Positions 6,851-14,814 of a stretch of DNA of 15,410 nt are shown piece after piece. Both the position numbers and the translations under genes were made by a program. The first letter of the stretch is position 1. The number at the start of each line of letters is the position of its first letter. The notes under the pieces are model-generated. The model did no database searches. It was not told where the DNA came from and saw only the letters and a list, made by a program, of their open reading frames with translations. The DNA is taken from assembly GCA_039920165.1 (NCBI GenBank), contig JBDSEG010000228.1:1-15410 (forward strand), written 5' to 3'. The stretch is from JBDSEG01 sp039920165 (GTDB lineage: Bacteria > Pseudomonadota > Gammaproteobacteria > Burkholderiales > Burkholderiaceae_C).

Positions 6851-7578
6851 TGCTTCTTGGCCGCGCCGAGGTAGGTCTCGATCACGCGCGGATCGGATGC
6901 CAGTGCGTCGGCCGGGCCTTCTAGCGCGATGCTGCCGGTCTCGAGCACGTAGGCATGGTCGGCCACCTCGAGTGCGGCGCGGGCGTTCTGTTCGATCAGC
7001 AGGATCGAGGTGCCGTGTGCGCGCAGACGGTCGATGATCTGGAAGATCTCGCGCACCACCAGCGGTGCAAGGCCCAGGCTGGGCTCGTCGAGCATCAGCA
7101 GCTTGGGCTGCGACATCAGCGCGCGGCCGACCGCCAGCATCTGCCGCTCGCCGCCCGAGAGCGTGCCGGCGAGTTGCGCTCGGCGTTCCTTCAGGCGCGG
7201 GAACAATTCGTAGACTCGTTCCAGCTCGCTGCGCCAGTTCGGTACCTTGAGCCTCATCGGCCGGAAGCCGCCGAGCACCAGGTTGTCCTCGACCGGCATG
7301 GTTCCGAACAGCTCACGCTTCTCGGGAACGAGGGCGAGGCCCGCCATCACGCGGTCTTCCAGCGTCGCGTCCGCGAGATCCTGCCCATTGAAGACAACCG
7401 TGCCCCGTGATGGCAGCACACCGATCAGCGCATTCAACGTGGTCGACTTGCCGGCGCCGTTCGGCCCGATCACGGTCACGACACGGCCCTTGTCGAGGTG
7501 GAAGGTCAGACCTGACAGCACCTCGGCACGGCCATAGCCGGCGTGCAGGTCACTTACCTGGAGCAGCGCGGTAGTCAT
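6847..7578 (-). CDS. livF: ABC transporter ATP-binding protein, LivF type
   Basis: This is the second ATPase of a hydrophobic amino acid/aromatic acid uptake (HAAT) transporter. The 243-residue product has Walker A GPNGAGKST (38-46), the ABC signature LSGGERQ (140-146), Walker B LLMLDEPSLGLAP (160-172) and the LivF-typical LLIEQNA after it. All catalytic motifs are present and the length is normal. It starts one base after the stop of the LivM-LivG fusion, so the two are translationally linked. Downstream, its stop abuts the truncated MarR pseudogene. Homologues in catabolic islands of Burkholderiales and Rhodopseudomonas often import aromatic acids rather than leucine, which the neighbours suggest here. 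Confidence 0.92.
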   Translation of the reverse strand: MTTALLQVSDLHAGYGRAEVLSGLTFHLDKGRVVTVIGPNGAGKSTTLNALIGVLPSRGTVVFNGQDLADATLEDRVMAGLALVPEKRELFGTMPVEDNLVLGGFRPMRLKVPNWRSELERVYELFPRLKERRAQLAGTLSGGERQMLAVGRALMSQPKLLMLDEPSLGLAPLVVREIFQIIDRLRAHGTSILLIEQNARAALEVADHAYVLETGSIALEGPADALASDPRVIETYLGAAKKH

Positions 7579-7579
7579 T

Positions 7580-9349
7580 TCAGTGTTCCGTGCCGAGATA
7601 GGCGGCGCGCACCGCGGGTGAGGCCTGCACGTCGCTCGGCGTGCCTTCCATCAGCTTGGTGCCGAACTCCATCACGACGATGCGGTCGGTCAGGCCCATC
7701 ACGAACTCCATGTCGTGCTCGACCAGCAGGATGGTCATGCTCTCGGCCTTGAGCTGGCGCAACACATCGCCCAAGGCCTGCTTCTCCTTGTGACGCAGGC
7801 CGGCCGCGGGTTCGTCCAGCAGCAGCAGCGCCGGATCGGTGCACAGCGCGCGGGCAATCTCCATCAGCCGCTGCGGGCCGAGGGCCAGGTTGCCCGCCAG
7901 CTCGTGCATCTGCGGCGCCATGCCGATGCGCCGGAGTTGCGCCTCAGCCTCGGCGAACAGCTGCTTCTCTTCCTCGCGGTCGAGTCCCAGCATCGCCTGC
8001 AGGCTGTTGGACTTGCTGCGCAGATAGCCGCCCAGCGCGACGTTCTCCAGCACCGTCATTTCCGGGATCATCTTCACGTGCTGGAAGGTGCGCGAGAGGC
8101 CCCGACGGGCGATCGCGCGCGAAGTCAGGCCGGCGACTGGTGCACCACGAAAATTGATCGAGCCGGCTGTCAGCGCGAGCACGCCGGTGATCAGGTTGAA
8201 GGTCGTGGACTTGCCGGCGCCGTTGGGGCCGATCAGGCCGACGATGTCGCCACCGCGGACCTGGAAACTCACGTCGTTGACGGCCACCAGACCGCCGAAC
8301 TCCTTGCGCACATTCTTCACGTCGAGCAGCAGCTCGCCGCGCGCCGGCTTGTCGCGTGACGGCAAGGCGTCCGCACCCTGCCAGTCGTTCTCGCGCTGCG
8401 GCGCCGGCAGCCATCGGCCGACGAACGTCCACAAGCCGTCGGGCGCGTACTTCAACACAACGACCAGCACGATGCCGAAGACGACCGTCTCGAAACTGCC
8501 GCTGGCGCCGAGCAGCTGCGGAAGCAGCACCTGCAATTGGTCCTCGATGATTCGAACGACGGCGGATCCGAGGAAGGCGCCCCAGACGTGGCTGACGCCG
8601 CCGAGAACCGCCATGAAGAGGTACTCGATGCCCTTCGTGATCGAAAACGGCGACGGGTTTACGGAGCGCTGGAAATGCGCGAACAGCCAGCCCGAGACGG
8701 CGGCCAGCACCGCCGCGATGACGAATGCGGTCAGCTTGTAATGAAAGGTCGAGATGCCCATCGCCTCGGCCATCGTCGATCCGCTCTTGAGCGAGCGGAT
8801 CGCGCGGCCCGGCCGCGAATCGAGGAGCCGGGTGACCGCGAGCGCGGCCAGCAACGCGAACGCCCAGATCAACGAATGCAGTCCGCGCCCGCTGCCGAGG
8901 TCGAAGCCGAAAGCCTCCAAAGAAGGCACGCCGAGGAGTCCGTCGTACTTGCCCAGGCCGGCCGTGTTGCCCATCGAGTAATACAGCACCAGGCCCCAGG
9001 CGATGGTGGCGAGGGGCAGGTAGTGGCCCGACATGCGCAGCGTGATCGCGCCGATGACGAGCGCGGCGACGACCGCCAGGGCGACGCCAACGAACAGCGT
9101 CAGCCACGGTGAGATGCCCATCTTGGTGGAAAGGAAGGCGGTCGTGTACGCACCGATCCCGACGAAGGCGGCTTGGCCAAAACTGGTGAGGCCGCCCACG
9201 CCGGTCAGCAGCACCAGGCCGAGTGCGACCAAGGCGTACATGCCGATGTAGTTGCTCTGCGTGATCCAGAAATCGGGCACCGGTAGCGCCGGCACCACCA
9301 AGATAAAGAGGGCGAAGGCAGGAAACGCCCAGCGACGCAGCGCTTTCAT
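7580..9349 (-). CDS. Fused ABC transporter permease and ATP-binding protein (LivM-LivG)
   Basis: One 589-residue protein carries both the LivM inner-membrane permease (about 1-315) and the LivG ATPase (about 340-589). The permease half has 8-9 hydrophobic helices and the HAAT motif LTGVGGLTSFGQAAFVGIGAY, with AVLGGVSHVWGAFLGS later. The linker (about 315-340) is hydrophilic. The ATPase half has Walker A GPNGAGKST (near 374), a LivG-type signature LALGPQRLMEIARAL (near 488), Walker B LLLLDEPAAGL and the switch histidine in VEHDM. The start is set at the ATG at 9349 because GAGGAG lies 8 bases upstream; a TTG two codons earlier overlaps the livH stop but is only 2 bases from that site. Such fusions are known in Burkholderiales. 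The reading frame is continuous with no sign of damage. Confidence 0.92.
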   Translation of the reverse strand: MKALRRWAFPAFALFILVVPALPVPDFWITQSNYIGMYALVALGLVLLTGVGGLTSFGQAAFVGIGAYTTAFLSTKMGISPWLTLFVGVALAVVAALVIGAITLRMSGHYLPLATIAWGLVLYYSMGNTAGLGKYDGLLGVPSLEAFGFDLGSGRGLHSLIWAFALLAALAVTRLLDSRPGRAIRSLKSGSTMAEAMGISTFHYKLTAFVIAAVLAAVSGWLFAHFQRSVNPSPFSITKGIEYLFMAVLGGVSHVWGAFLGSAVVRIIEDQLQVLLPQLLGASGSFETVVFGIVLVVVLKYAPDGLWTFVGRWLPAPQRENDWQGADALPSRDKPARGELLLDVKNVRKEFGGLVAVNDVSFQVRGGDIVGLIGPNGAGKSTTFNLITGVLALTAGSINFRGAPVAGLTSRAIARRGLSRTFQHVKMIPEMTVLENVALGGYLRSKSNSLQAMLGLDREEEKQLFAEAEAQLRRIGMAPQMHELAGNLALGPQRLMEIARALCTDPALLLLDEPAAGLRHKEKQALGDVLRQLKAESMTILLVEHDMEFVMGLTDRIVVMEFGTKLMEGTPSDVQASPAVRAAYLGTEH

Positions 9350-9351
9350 CT

Positions 9352-10389
9352 TCAATGCTCCTCGCTATGGGGGTCGTGCAGGCTTCGCCACAGCAGAACC
9401 GGCAGGATCGCGCCGAAGACGATCACCTCCTTGTACGCACTGGCCCAGAAGGAACCGAAGCTCTCGAGGACACCGACGCCGAGCGCACCGACGAGGGCCA
9501 GCGGGTAGCTCGACAGGCCCGCGAAGACCGCCGCCACGAAGCCTTTGAGACCGATCAGGAATCCGCTGTCGTAGAAGATGGTGGTCGTAGGACCGATCAA
9601 CAGCCCGGACAAGGCGCCGATGAAGGCTGCCATCGTGAACGACAGACGCCCCGCGGTGACGGTGGAAATGCCCATCAAGCGCGCGCCGAGTTGGTTCACG
9701 GCGGTGGCGAGCAGGGCCTTGCCGTACAGCGAGTGCTCGAAGAACAGCCGCAGCATCACGATCAGCGCGAGCGACGCGCAGAAGATGATCAGCGTCTGCC
9801 CCGTCAGGTTGACCGGGCCGATCGCGAAGCGCTCGTCCCAGAAGCTCGGATTGCGGAAACCTTCCGCCCCGAAGAAGAATAGGCCGAGGCCGACCAGCGC
9901 GAAATGGACCCCGACGGAAACGATCAGCAGTACCAGCACGCTGGCGTCGGCCAGCGACTCGTAGGCGAGTCGATAGATCAGGCTGCCGAATGGCGTCACG
10001 AGCGCGAGGGTCAGCGCCGCCTGGGCCAGCAGGGGCAGGCCCTTCGGCGCCGCCCAGATCGCCAGCAACGAGATCGCCACCGGAAAGGCGGCCGTCCAGA
10101 AGACGGCCTTGGCAATTCTGGGAGCGCCGTGATGGTGTCTGAGGCCGTTGACGATGTCGGTGATCGCTGCCACCCCGGTGAGGATCAGCAGGAACCAGAC
10201 GGTGCCCGGCACCTTGCCCGTCTGCAGGAGGGCCAGCGTGAGCGCGCCGAAGGCGACGAACTCACCCTGCGGGATGAAGATCACCCGCGTGACGGTGAAC
10301 AGCAGCACCGTGGCCATCGCCAGGAGCGCGTAGATGGCCCCATTGGTCACGCCATCCAAGGCCAGGATGCTGGCTATGTTGAAGTCCAT
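9352..10389 (-). CDS. livH: ABC transporter permease, LivH type
   Basis: This is the other inner-membrane permease of the HAAT uptake system. The ATG at 10389 gives MDFNIASILALDGVTNGAIY, the usual LivH beginning; the longer frame from 10416 adds 9 unconserved residues. The 345-residue product is longer than standard LivH (about 300) because of an extra hydrophilic and hydrophobic stretch (about 85-135, including GLRHHHGAPR) after the third helix. The conserved cytoplasmic loop is seen in KALLATAVNQLGARLMGIST, the EAA-like contact to the ATPase. The final part KGFVAAVFAGLSSYPLALVG is typical. Its stop is two bases before the ATG of the LivM-LivG gene. Confidence 0.9.
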   Translation of the reverse strand: MDFNIASILALDGVTNGAIYALLAMATVLLFTVTRVIFIPQGEFVAFGALTLALLQTGKVPGTVWFLLILTGVAAITDIVNGLRHHHGAPRIAKAVFWTAAFPVAISLLAIWAAPKGLPLLAQAALTLALVTPFGSLIYRLAYESLADASVLVLLIVSVGVHFALVGLGLFFFGAEGFRNPSFWDERFAIGPVNLTGQTLIIFCASLALIVMLRLFFEHSLYGKALLATAVNQLGARLMGISTVTAGRLSFTMAAFIGALSGLLIGPTTTIFYDSGFLIGLKGFVAAVFAGLSSYPLALVGALGVGVLESFGSFWASAYKEVIVFGAILPVLLWRSLHDPHSEEH

Positions 10390-10469
10390 CTCGTGCTCGC
10401 AGGGAAACGCGTGCAAAGCGACCCCGACCGATCCGGAGGTCCAGGTCGCTCGGGGGTGACGACGCGGAG

Positions 10470-10492
10470 CGAGGCGACTGAGCGAAGCCTCG
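10470..10492 (-). promoter_or_regulatory. Hairpin in the livK-livH gap
   Basis: CGAGGC (10470-10475) and GCCTCG (10487-10492) form a perfect 6-bp stem with an 11-base loop, 8 bases after the livK stop in a gap of about 110 bases. All other transporter genes here are tightly spaced. A hairpin at this place commonly raises the amount of binding-protein mRNA relative to the permeases. No T-run follows, so complete termination is unlikely. Confidence 0.4.
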
Positions 10493-10499
10493 TGAAGCT

Positions 10500-11648
10500 C
10501 TACTTCTCGACGACGAACTTGCCGCCGACGACCTTCAGCAGCACACCGGTCTCGTTGGTGTAGCCCCAGTGGTCGTCCTTGGTCCAGTTCATGACGCCAT
10601 GCGAGAAGACCGTGCGGCCCATGGATTCGATGGCGTCGCGCAGCGCGGCACGGAACTCGGCGGTGCCGGGCTTGGCCTTCTTCAACGCCACCGGCAGGAC
10701 CTTCTCGAGCACGATCTGCGCATCGTAGGCATGGCCAGCGAACTGGTTGCGGCTGCCAACGCCGTTAGCCGCTTCGTACTTGTTCACGAAGTCGACTGCG
10801 ACCTTCTTCGATGGGTGGTTATCGGGCAACTGTTCGGCGGTAACGGCGGGACCGGAGACGACGATCGTGCCTTCGACGTCCTTGCCGCCAATGCGCATGA
10901 GGTCCGGCGTAGCGGCTGCGTGGGTCTGGTAGATGCGGCCCTTGTAGCCACGCTCGACGAGGCCCATTTCCGGCATGGCGGCGCCAGAGCCGGAGGCGAC
11001 GACGAGGATTGCATCCGGGTTCGCGCTGACGAGCTTGAGTGCCTGCGGGGTGACACTGGTGTCGGGACGCGCGAAGCGCTCGACGGCGGTGACCTTGACG
11101 CCGGCAGCCTCGGCCTGCTTGGTGATCTCCTTGAGCCAGAGTTCACCGTAGGCGTCGGTGTAGCCGAGGAATCCCAGCGTCTTGACGCCGTTCTTCTTCA
11201 TGTGCTCGACCAGCGGGTGCGCCATCACGTTGAAGCCCTGCGGCAGGCGGAACATCCACTCGTCCTGCCCCGGGGGCACGCCGACCGGGGCGGCGGACAA
11301 CTGCACCGTCTTGGCTTCCATCAGCACCGGCGCCATTGCGGCCGATACGGCCGTGATGCTCGAACCGATGACCAAGTCGACCTTGTCTTCGGTGACGAAG
11401 CGGCGCGCGTTGTTGACGCCTTTGCCGGGGTCGGTGGCGTCGTCGAGGATGATCAGGTTGACCTTCTCGCCGGCGATCGTCTTTGGGAACAACTTGAACT
11501 GGTTGTTCATCGGAATGCCCAGGCCCGAGCCCGGACCGGTGAGTGGCAGGCTCACACCGATGTTGATATCGGCCAGCGCGGACGTCGCGGCGGTCAGGGC
11601 CACCAGGGCGGCGGCAGCCGCGATCAGACGCTTGTTGAACAGCTTCAT
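10500..11648 (-). CDS. Periplasmic substrate-binding protein of the ABC transporter (LivK/aromatic-acid type)
   Basis: The protein captures the substrate in the periplasm and delivers it to LivH/LivM. The ATG at 11648 is chosen because AAGGAG lies 9 bases upstream and a clean signal peptide follows: MKLFNKRLIAAAAALVALTA, then ATSALA with probable cleavage after residue 26. The mature part (DINIGVSLPLTGPGSGLGIP onward) is a type I periplasmic-binding fold. Seen in order are LIILDDATDPGKGVNNARRF, VDLVIGSSITAVSAAMAPV, VKTLGFLGYTDAYGELWLKE and DAILVVASGSGAAMP. Length is 382 residues, normal for the family. The absence of clear leucine-specific context and the ferA/ech neighbours favour an aromatic acid, as for CouP of Rhodopseudomonas palustris. 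The ligand is inferred. An in-frame extension to 11912 is not coding. Confidence 0.9.
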   Translation of the reverse strand: MKLFNKRLIAAAAALVALTAATSALADINIGVSLPLTGPGSGLGIPMNNQFKLFPKTIAGEKVNLIILDDATDPGKGVNNARRFVTEDKVDLVIGSSITAVSAAMAPVLMEAKTVQLSAAPVGVPPGQDEWMFRLPQGFNVMAHPLVEHMKKNGVKTLGFLGYTDAYGELWLKEITKQAEAAGVKVTAVERFARPDTSVTPQALKLVSANPDAILVVASGSGAAMPEMGLVERGYKGRIYQTHAAATPDLMRIGGKDVEGTIVVSGPAVTAEQLPDNHPSKKVAVDFVNKYEAANGVGSRNQFAGHAYDAQIVLEKVLPVALKKAKPGTAEFRAALRDAIESMGRTVFSHGVMNWTKDDHWGYTNETGVLLKVVGGKFVVEK

Positions 11649-11719
11649 GTTGCGTGTCTCCTTGTAGGAACGGTGAGAAAGGGAACGGAAATGAACGGCC
11701 CGGCAGACATCGCCGGGCA

Positions 11720-11964
11720 TTATCGGGGCGCCACCCGCAAGGCGCCGCCCAGATAGATGACCTCGCCGACCTAGCCGTCGACAGCGGCTACCGAGGCAGT
11801 GTTGACCACCACAAGGCGCTCGCTCGAGTCGGCGTGGTCCGCCAGCGGATCCAGCGCGACGATACGGGCAGCGGACATCCGCGCCGCGCCAGCGCGCGCG
11901 CCACGGCTTCACCCAGACCGGAGCCGCCGCCGGTGACGATGGCGCTTTGTTCTCGCATGTTCAT
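11720..11964 (-). pseudogene. Collapsed short-chain dehydrogenase (3-hydroxyacyl-CoA dehydrogenase-like)
   Basis: The start is normal: MNMREQSAIVTGGGSGLGEA carries the SDR cofactor motif TGGGSGLG, and its ATG overlaps the ferA stop as ATGA. After LARRG the frame shifts by one base. The next frame reads ARIVALDPLADHAD, jumps to VVVNTASVAAVDG (the strand before the catalytic Ser in SDRs), meets an in-frame TAG (11771-11773) and jumps to GEVIYLGGALRVAPR, the usual C-terminal end of this subfamily (GEVIRLDGALRMAPR). About 245 of the expected 750 bases remain, with pieces in the original order, so at least two internal deletions occurred. The catalytic YxxxK segment is gone. The intact ancestor would have oxidised the 3-hydroxyacyl-CoA made by the hydratase. 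Confidence 0.85.
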
Positions 11965-13877
11965 GGCGTCGGTCGCGGCGCCCGTGCCTGGTTCGGCAGG
12001 ATCAGGGAGGGGTCGGAGTGGCCGCCCTCGTACATCGCTTGCACGAGCGCGTCGCGGTGTCCGAGCACGGCGCGCTGGTTGATCGACCCCTTGTCGGTGA
12101 CCTCGCCCTTGTCGATGGACGGCGGCTCGGCCAGCACGTGCAGCCTCGCGACGCGGCTCGCGCTGCCGGTGGCATCGCGCCACAGGCGATCGGCCAGTTT
12201 CTGGAAGAAGGCGCGCACCGCCGGATGGCTCAGTACCTCGGGCAGCGGCACGCTCTCAGCCAGGCCGGACAGCTTGCGGCATTCGTCGGCGCGCGGCAAC
12301 AGCATGGCGCCGACGTCATCGCGGTTCAGACCGGTGATCACCGCGTCCTGCACGCAGGGCTCGCCCGCCGCGATGATCTTCGCGCGCAGCGGGCCGACGC
12401 TGACGAAGGTGCCGGTGGACAGCTTGAAGTCCTCGGCGGTGCGCCCGTCGAAGAACAAGCCGCGGTCGACGTCGTTCGGGTCGATCAGGCGCGCTGCATC
12501 TCCGGTGCGGTAGTAGCCTTCGTCGTCGAAGGCGTCGCGCGTCAGGTCGGGGGCGCGCCAGTAGCCCAGCATCACGTTCGGGCCCTTGAAGCGCAATTCC
12601 ATCTTCTCGCTGGTGGGGTCGCGAACCAGCTTGACCTCGACGCCGGGCATCGGAAGGCCGATGTTTCCCGAGCGCACATTGGTGCCGACGGCGAAGGTGC
12701 AGGCGGGTGCTGTCTCGGTCATGCCCAGGCCGGTGATGATGCGAACGCGCTCGCCCACCGCGGCCTCGCCATGGGCGTCGAGCTTGTCCCACACCGCCTG
12801 AGATAGCCCGGCACCTGCAAACATGAAGGCCTTGCAGCGCTTGAACAGGCTGTCGCGCAGCACGCGGTCGCGGTCCATGGCGAAGGCGATCTCCTCGAAG
12901 CCCTTGGGCACGTTGAAGTACACCGTCGGCGAGATCTCGCGCAGATTGCGCAGCGTCGCCGCGATGCCCTTGGGCGTTGGCTTGCCCTCGTCGATGTACA
13001 GCGTGCCGCCGTTGTAGAGCGTGATGCCGACGTTGTGGTTGCCGCCGAAGGTATGGTTCCAGCGCAGCCAGTCCACCAGCACCGGCGGCTCGTCGGCCAG
13101 GAAGCCCATGCACTGGCGGAGCATCTGCTGATTCGCGCACAGCATGCGGTGCGTGTTGACGACGCCTTTCGGAGCCTTCGTGCTGCCCGAGGTAAACAGG
13201 AACTTGGCGATGGTGTCGGGACGCACCTGCGCGTGCGCCGCGACGAGCGCGGGGCCTGGCTGGGCGACAAGCAGGCGGTCGTAGGCGGTCACGTCGCGGC
13301 CGGCGAGCGGCCCGGCCGCAGCGGCCTTGGCCGCCCCCTGGGTCAGCACGACGGGCACTTGGGCCGGCAACACCGCCGCAATCGCCGGGGCGTAGGCAGC
13401 GCTGGCGGCGAACACCAGCCCGGGGGTGAGCACGCCCAGGATGTGGCGGAGCTTGCCGTAGTCCTGCGAGATCAGTGAGTAGGCCGACGATACCGGCGCG
13501 TAAGGCACGCCGGCCCACATTGCGGCAAGTGCCAGCGTCAGATGCTCGAGGTCGTTTTCCGACAGGATGGCCAGCGGCCGCTCGACCGTCAGGCCGCGGT
13601 CGACGAGCGCCTGCGCTACCGCCTGCACGCGTTGCAGCATCTGGGCGTAGCTGATGCGCAGCCATTCGCCATCGGGTCCGCGGCGAGCCACCAGGGTACG
13701 GTCGGGCGCGGCCTCGGCCCACTGCACCAGGCTGTCGGTCAGCCGCTCGGGAAACCAGCGGAGTGCTTCGGTGGATCGCAGCACCAGGGTGCCATCGACA
13801 CGGCGCTCGACGGTCGCGCTGACGCACCCGCCGACGCGCGCGTCGCGGTACTTCGGGGCGCCGGCGATCGCGTTCAC
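11961..13877 (-). CDS. ferA: Feruloyl-CoA synthase (hydroxycinnamate-CoA ligase)
   Basis: An ATP-dependent acyl-CoA synthetase of the ANL superfamily, it activates ferulate or related hydroxycinnamates with CoA, giving AMP and pyrophosphate. The 638-residue product begins at GTG 13877, overlapping the ech stop as GTGA, and starts with the subfamily block APKYRDARVGGCVSATVERR. Motifs: A3 FTSGSTKAPKGVVNTHRM (228-245), HTFGGNHNVG, A5 GLGMTETAPACTF (383-395), YYRTGDAARLIDP (455-467), and the FFDGRTAEDFKLSTGTFVSV hinge region. The catalytic lysine is K596 in GEVTDKGSINQR. NTHRMLCANQQM after A3 and KLSTGTFVSVGPLR are typical of feruloyl-CoA synthases rather than fatty acid ligases. Exact substrate preference (ferulate, p-coumarate, caffeate or phenylpropanoate) cannot be read from sequence. 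Confidence 0.88.
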   Translation of the reverse strand: MNAIAGAPKYRDARVGGCVSATVERRVDGTLVLRSTEALRWFPERLTDSLVQWAEAAPDRTLVARRGPDGEWLRISYAQMLQRVQAVAQALVDRGLTVERPLAILSENDLEHLTLALAAMWAGVPYAPVSSAYSLISQDYGKLRHILGVLTPGLVFAASAAYAPAIAAVLPAQVPVVLTQGAAKAAAAGPLAGRDVTAYDRLLVAQPGPALVAAHAQVRPDTIAKFLFTSGSTKAPKGVVNTHRMLCANQQMLRQCMGFLADEPPVLVDWLRWNHTFGGNHNVGITLYNGGTLYIDEGKPTPKGIAATLRNLREISPTVYFNVPKGFEEIAFAMDRDRVLRDSLFKRCKAFMFAGAGLSQAVWDKLDAHGEAAVGERVRIITGLGMTETAPACTFAVGTNVRSGNIGLPMPGVEVKLVRDPTSEKMELRFKGPNVMLGYWRAPDLTRDAFDDEGYYRTGDAARLIDPNDVDRGLFFDGRTAEDFKLSTGTFVSVGPLRAKIIAAGEPCVQDAVITGLNRDDVGAMLLPRADECRKLSGLAESVPLPEVLSHPAVRAFFQKLADRLWRDATGSASRVARLHVLAEPPSIDKGEVTDKGSINQRAVLGHRDALVQAMYEGGHSDPSLILPNQARAPRPTP

Positions 13878-14686
13878 GACTTCACCACCTTGCCGGCGCG
13901 ACCATCAAGAAAGGCGCGCAGGCGGTCCTGCGCCTCGGGCGTGCTGCTGGCGGCGGCGGCCATCAGCGCTTCGGTGAAAAGCCCTTCGCCAGGCGACTGC
14001 TCGGCAATTCGCGGCAGTGCGTGCATCACCGCAAAGGCGGTCATCGGCGCGTTGGTCGCCAATTTCTGCGCCAAGGCAATGCCCTTGGCCAAGCCTTCGC
14101 CAGCCGCCACGCGATACTGCACCAGCCCGGCTCGATCGGCCTCGTCGGCGTCGTAGACGCGGCCGGTGAGCATCATGTCGGTCATGCGCGCCACGCCCAT
14201 CAGGCGCGGGATGCGGACCGAGCCGCCACCGCCGACGAAGATGCCCCGCTGCCCTTCGGGCAGCGCGAAGTACGCCGTGTCGTCGGCCACGCGCAACTGG
14301 CAGGCGGCGGCGATCTCCAGCCCGCCACCGACCACCGCCCCGTGCAGCACGGCCACCACCGGCACGGGGCCGAACTGAATGGCGTCGAACGCGGCATGCC
14401 ACATGCGTGAGTGCAGGATGGCGCCCTGTATGTCGCGCTCGACCAGTTCCGACAGGTCCAGCCCCGAGCAGAAGTGGTCGCCGGCGCCACTGATCATCAC
14501 CGCCTTCACCATGGCCGGCAGGTTCACGAAGACGCTGTGAATCTGGCGCACCAGCCCGTCGCTGAGGGCGTTCCGCTTGGCCGGCCGATTCAGTTGCAGG
14601 TGCAGGACCGGACCGGCCTGACTGATCGTCAGCAGATCGAGTGTGGCAAGCAGGCCTGGCACAGGGTTGAAGACGGTGGGGGTCAT
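13874..14686 (-). CDS. Crotonase/enoyl-CoA hydratase family protein, first gene of the operon
   Basis: The likely role is hydration of the double bond of the hydroxycinnamoyl-CoA made by the downstream ligase; a hydratase-lyase giving an aldehyde and acetyl-CoA is possible. The ATG at 14686 has GGAG 5 bases upstream; the longer frame from 14734 would run through the promoter and operator. The 270-residue product shows LNRPAKRNALSDGL, the oxyanion-hole segments SGAGDHFCSGLDLSEL and HGAVVGGGLEIAAACQLRVA, and FALPEGQRGIFVGGGGSVRI. E124 and E144 match the two catalytic glutamates of enoyl-CoA hydratase (E144 and E164 in the rat enzyme). This is a distinct crotonase subgroup, not an obvious copy of the classic VanE/Ech lyase, so the gene symbol is left empty. 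Confidence 0.82.
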   Translation of the reverse strand: MTPTVFNPVPGLLATLDLLTISQAGPVLHLQLNRPAKRNALSDGLVRQIHSVFVNLPAMVKAVMISGAGDHFCSGLDLSELVERDIQGAILHSRMWHAAFDAIQFGPVPVVAVLHGAVVGGGLEIAAACQLRVADDTAYFALPEGQRGIFVGGGGSVRIPRLMGVARMTDMMLTGRVYDADEADRAGLVQYRVAAGEGLAKGIALAQKLATNAPMTAFAVMHALPRIAEQSPGEGLFTEALMAAAASSTPEAQDRLRAFLDGRAGKVVKS

Positions 14687-14710
14687 GGGCACTCCGGGCG
14701 AGGAGTTCGC

Positions 14711-14747
14711 AATATAGTTCATCTTATGAAGCACAAATCCATGGCAA
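14711..14747 (-). promoter_or_regulatory. Probable operon promoter with MarR-type operator upstream of ech
   Basis: Read on the minus strand, TTGCCA (14742-14747) matches 5 of 6 bases of a sigma-70 -35 box, and TAAGAT (14721-14726) follows at 15 bases as a -10 candidate; TATATT (14711-14716) is an alternative -10. The perfect palindrome TTCAT-CTT-ATGAA (14718-14730) covers the -10 region, where a MarR dimer would block polymerase. The stretch is clearly more AT-rich than its surroundings. The start codon is 25 bases further on. Linking it to the MarR protein at 5845-6330 is inference. Confidence 0.5.
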
Positions 14748-14814
14748 ACCCGTAGATCCCCGGCCCGTCTCCATGGTAAGAATGTCAGAAAGAATCTGCG
14801 CTAGAGAGCCAATG

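Noticed and set aside
10569..11756. A 395-codon plus-strand frame opposite livK
   Set aside because: It is antisense to a clear binding-protein gene with signal peptide and ribosome site, has no recognisable domain, and continues only because of third-position GC bias.
11649..11912. 88-residue N-terminal extension of the binding protein
   Set aside because: It would bury the signal peptide, is Arg-rich, overlaps the SDR relic, and ignores the AAGGAG in front of the ATG at 11648.
12316..13827. A 503-codon minus-strand frame inside ferA
   Set aside because: It is the frame-shifted shadow of feruloyl-CoA synthase, very rich in Arg, Ala and Gly; the true frame carries every ANL motif.
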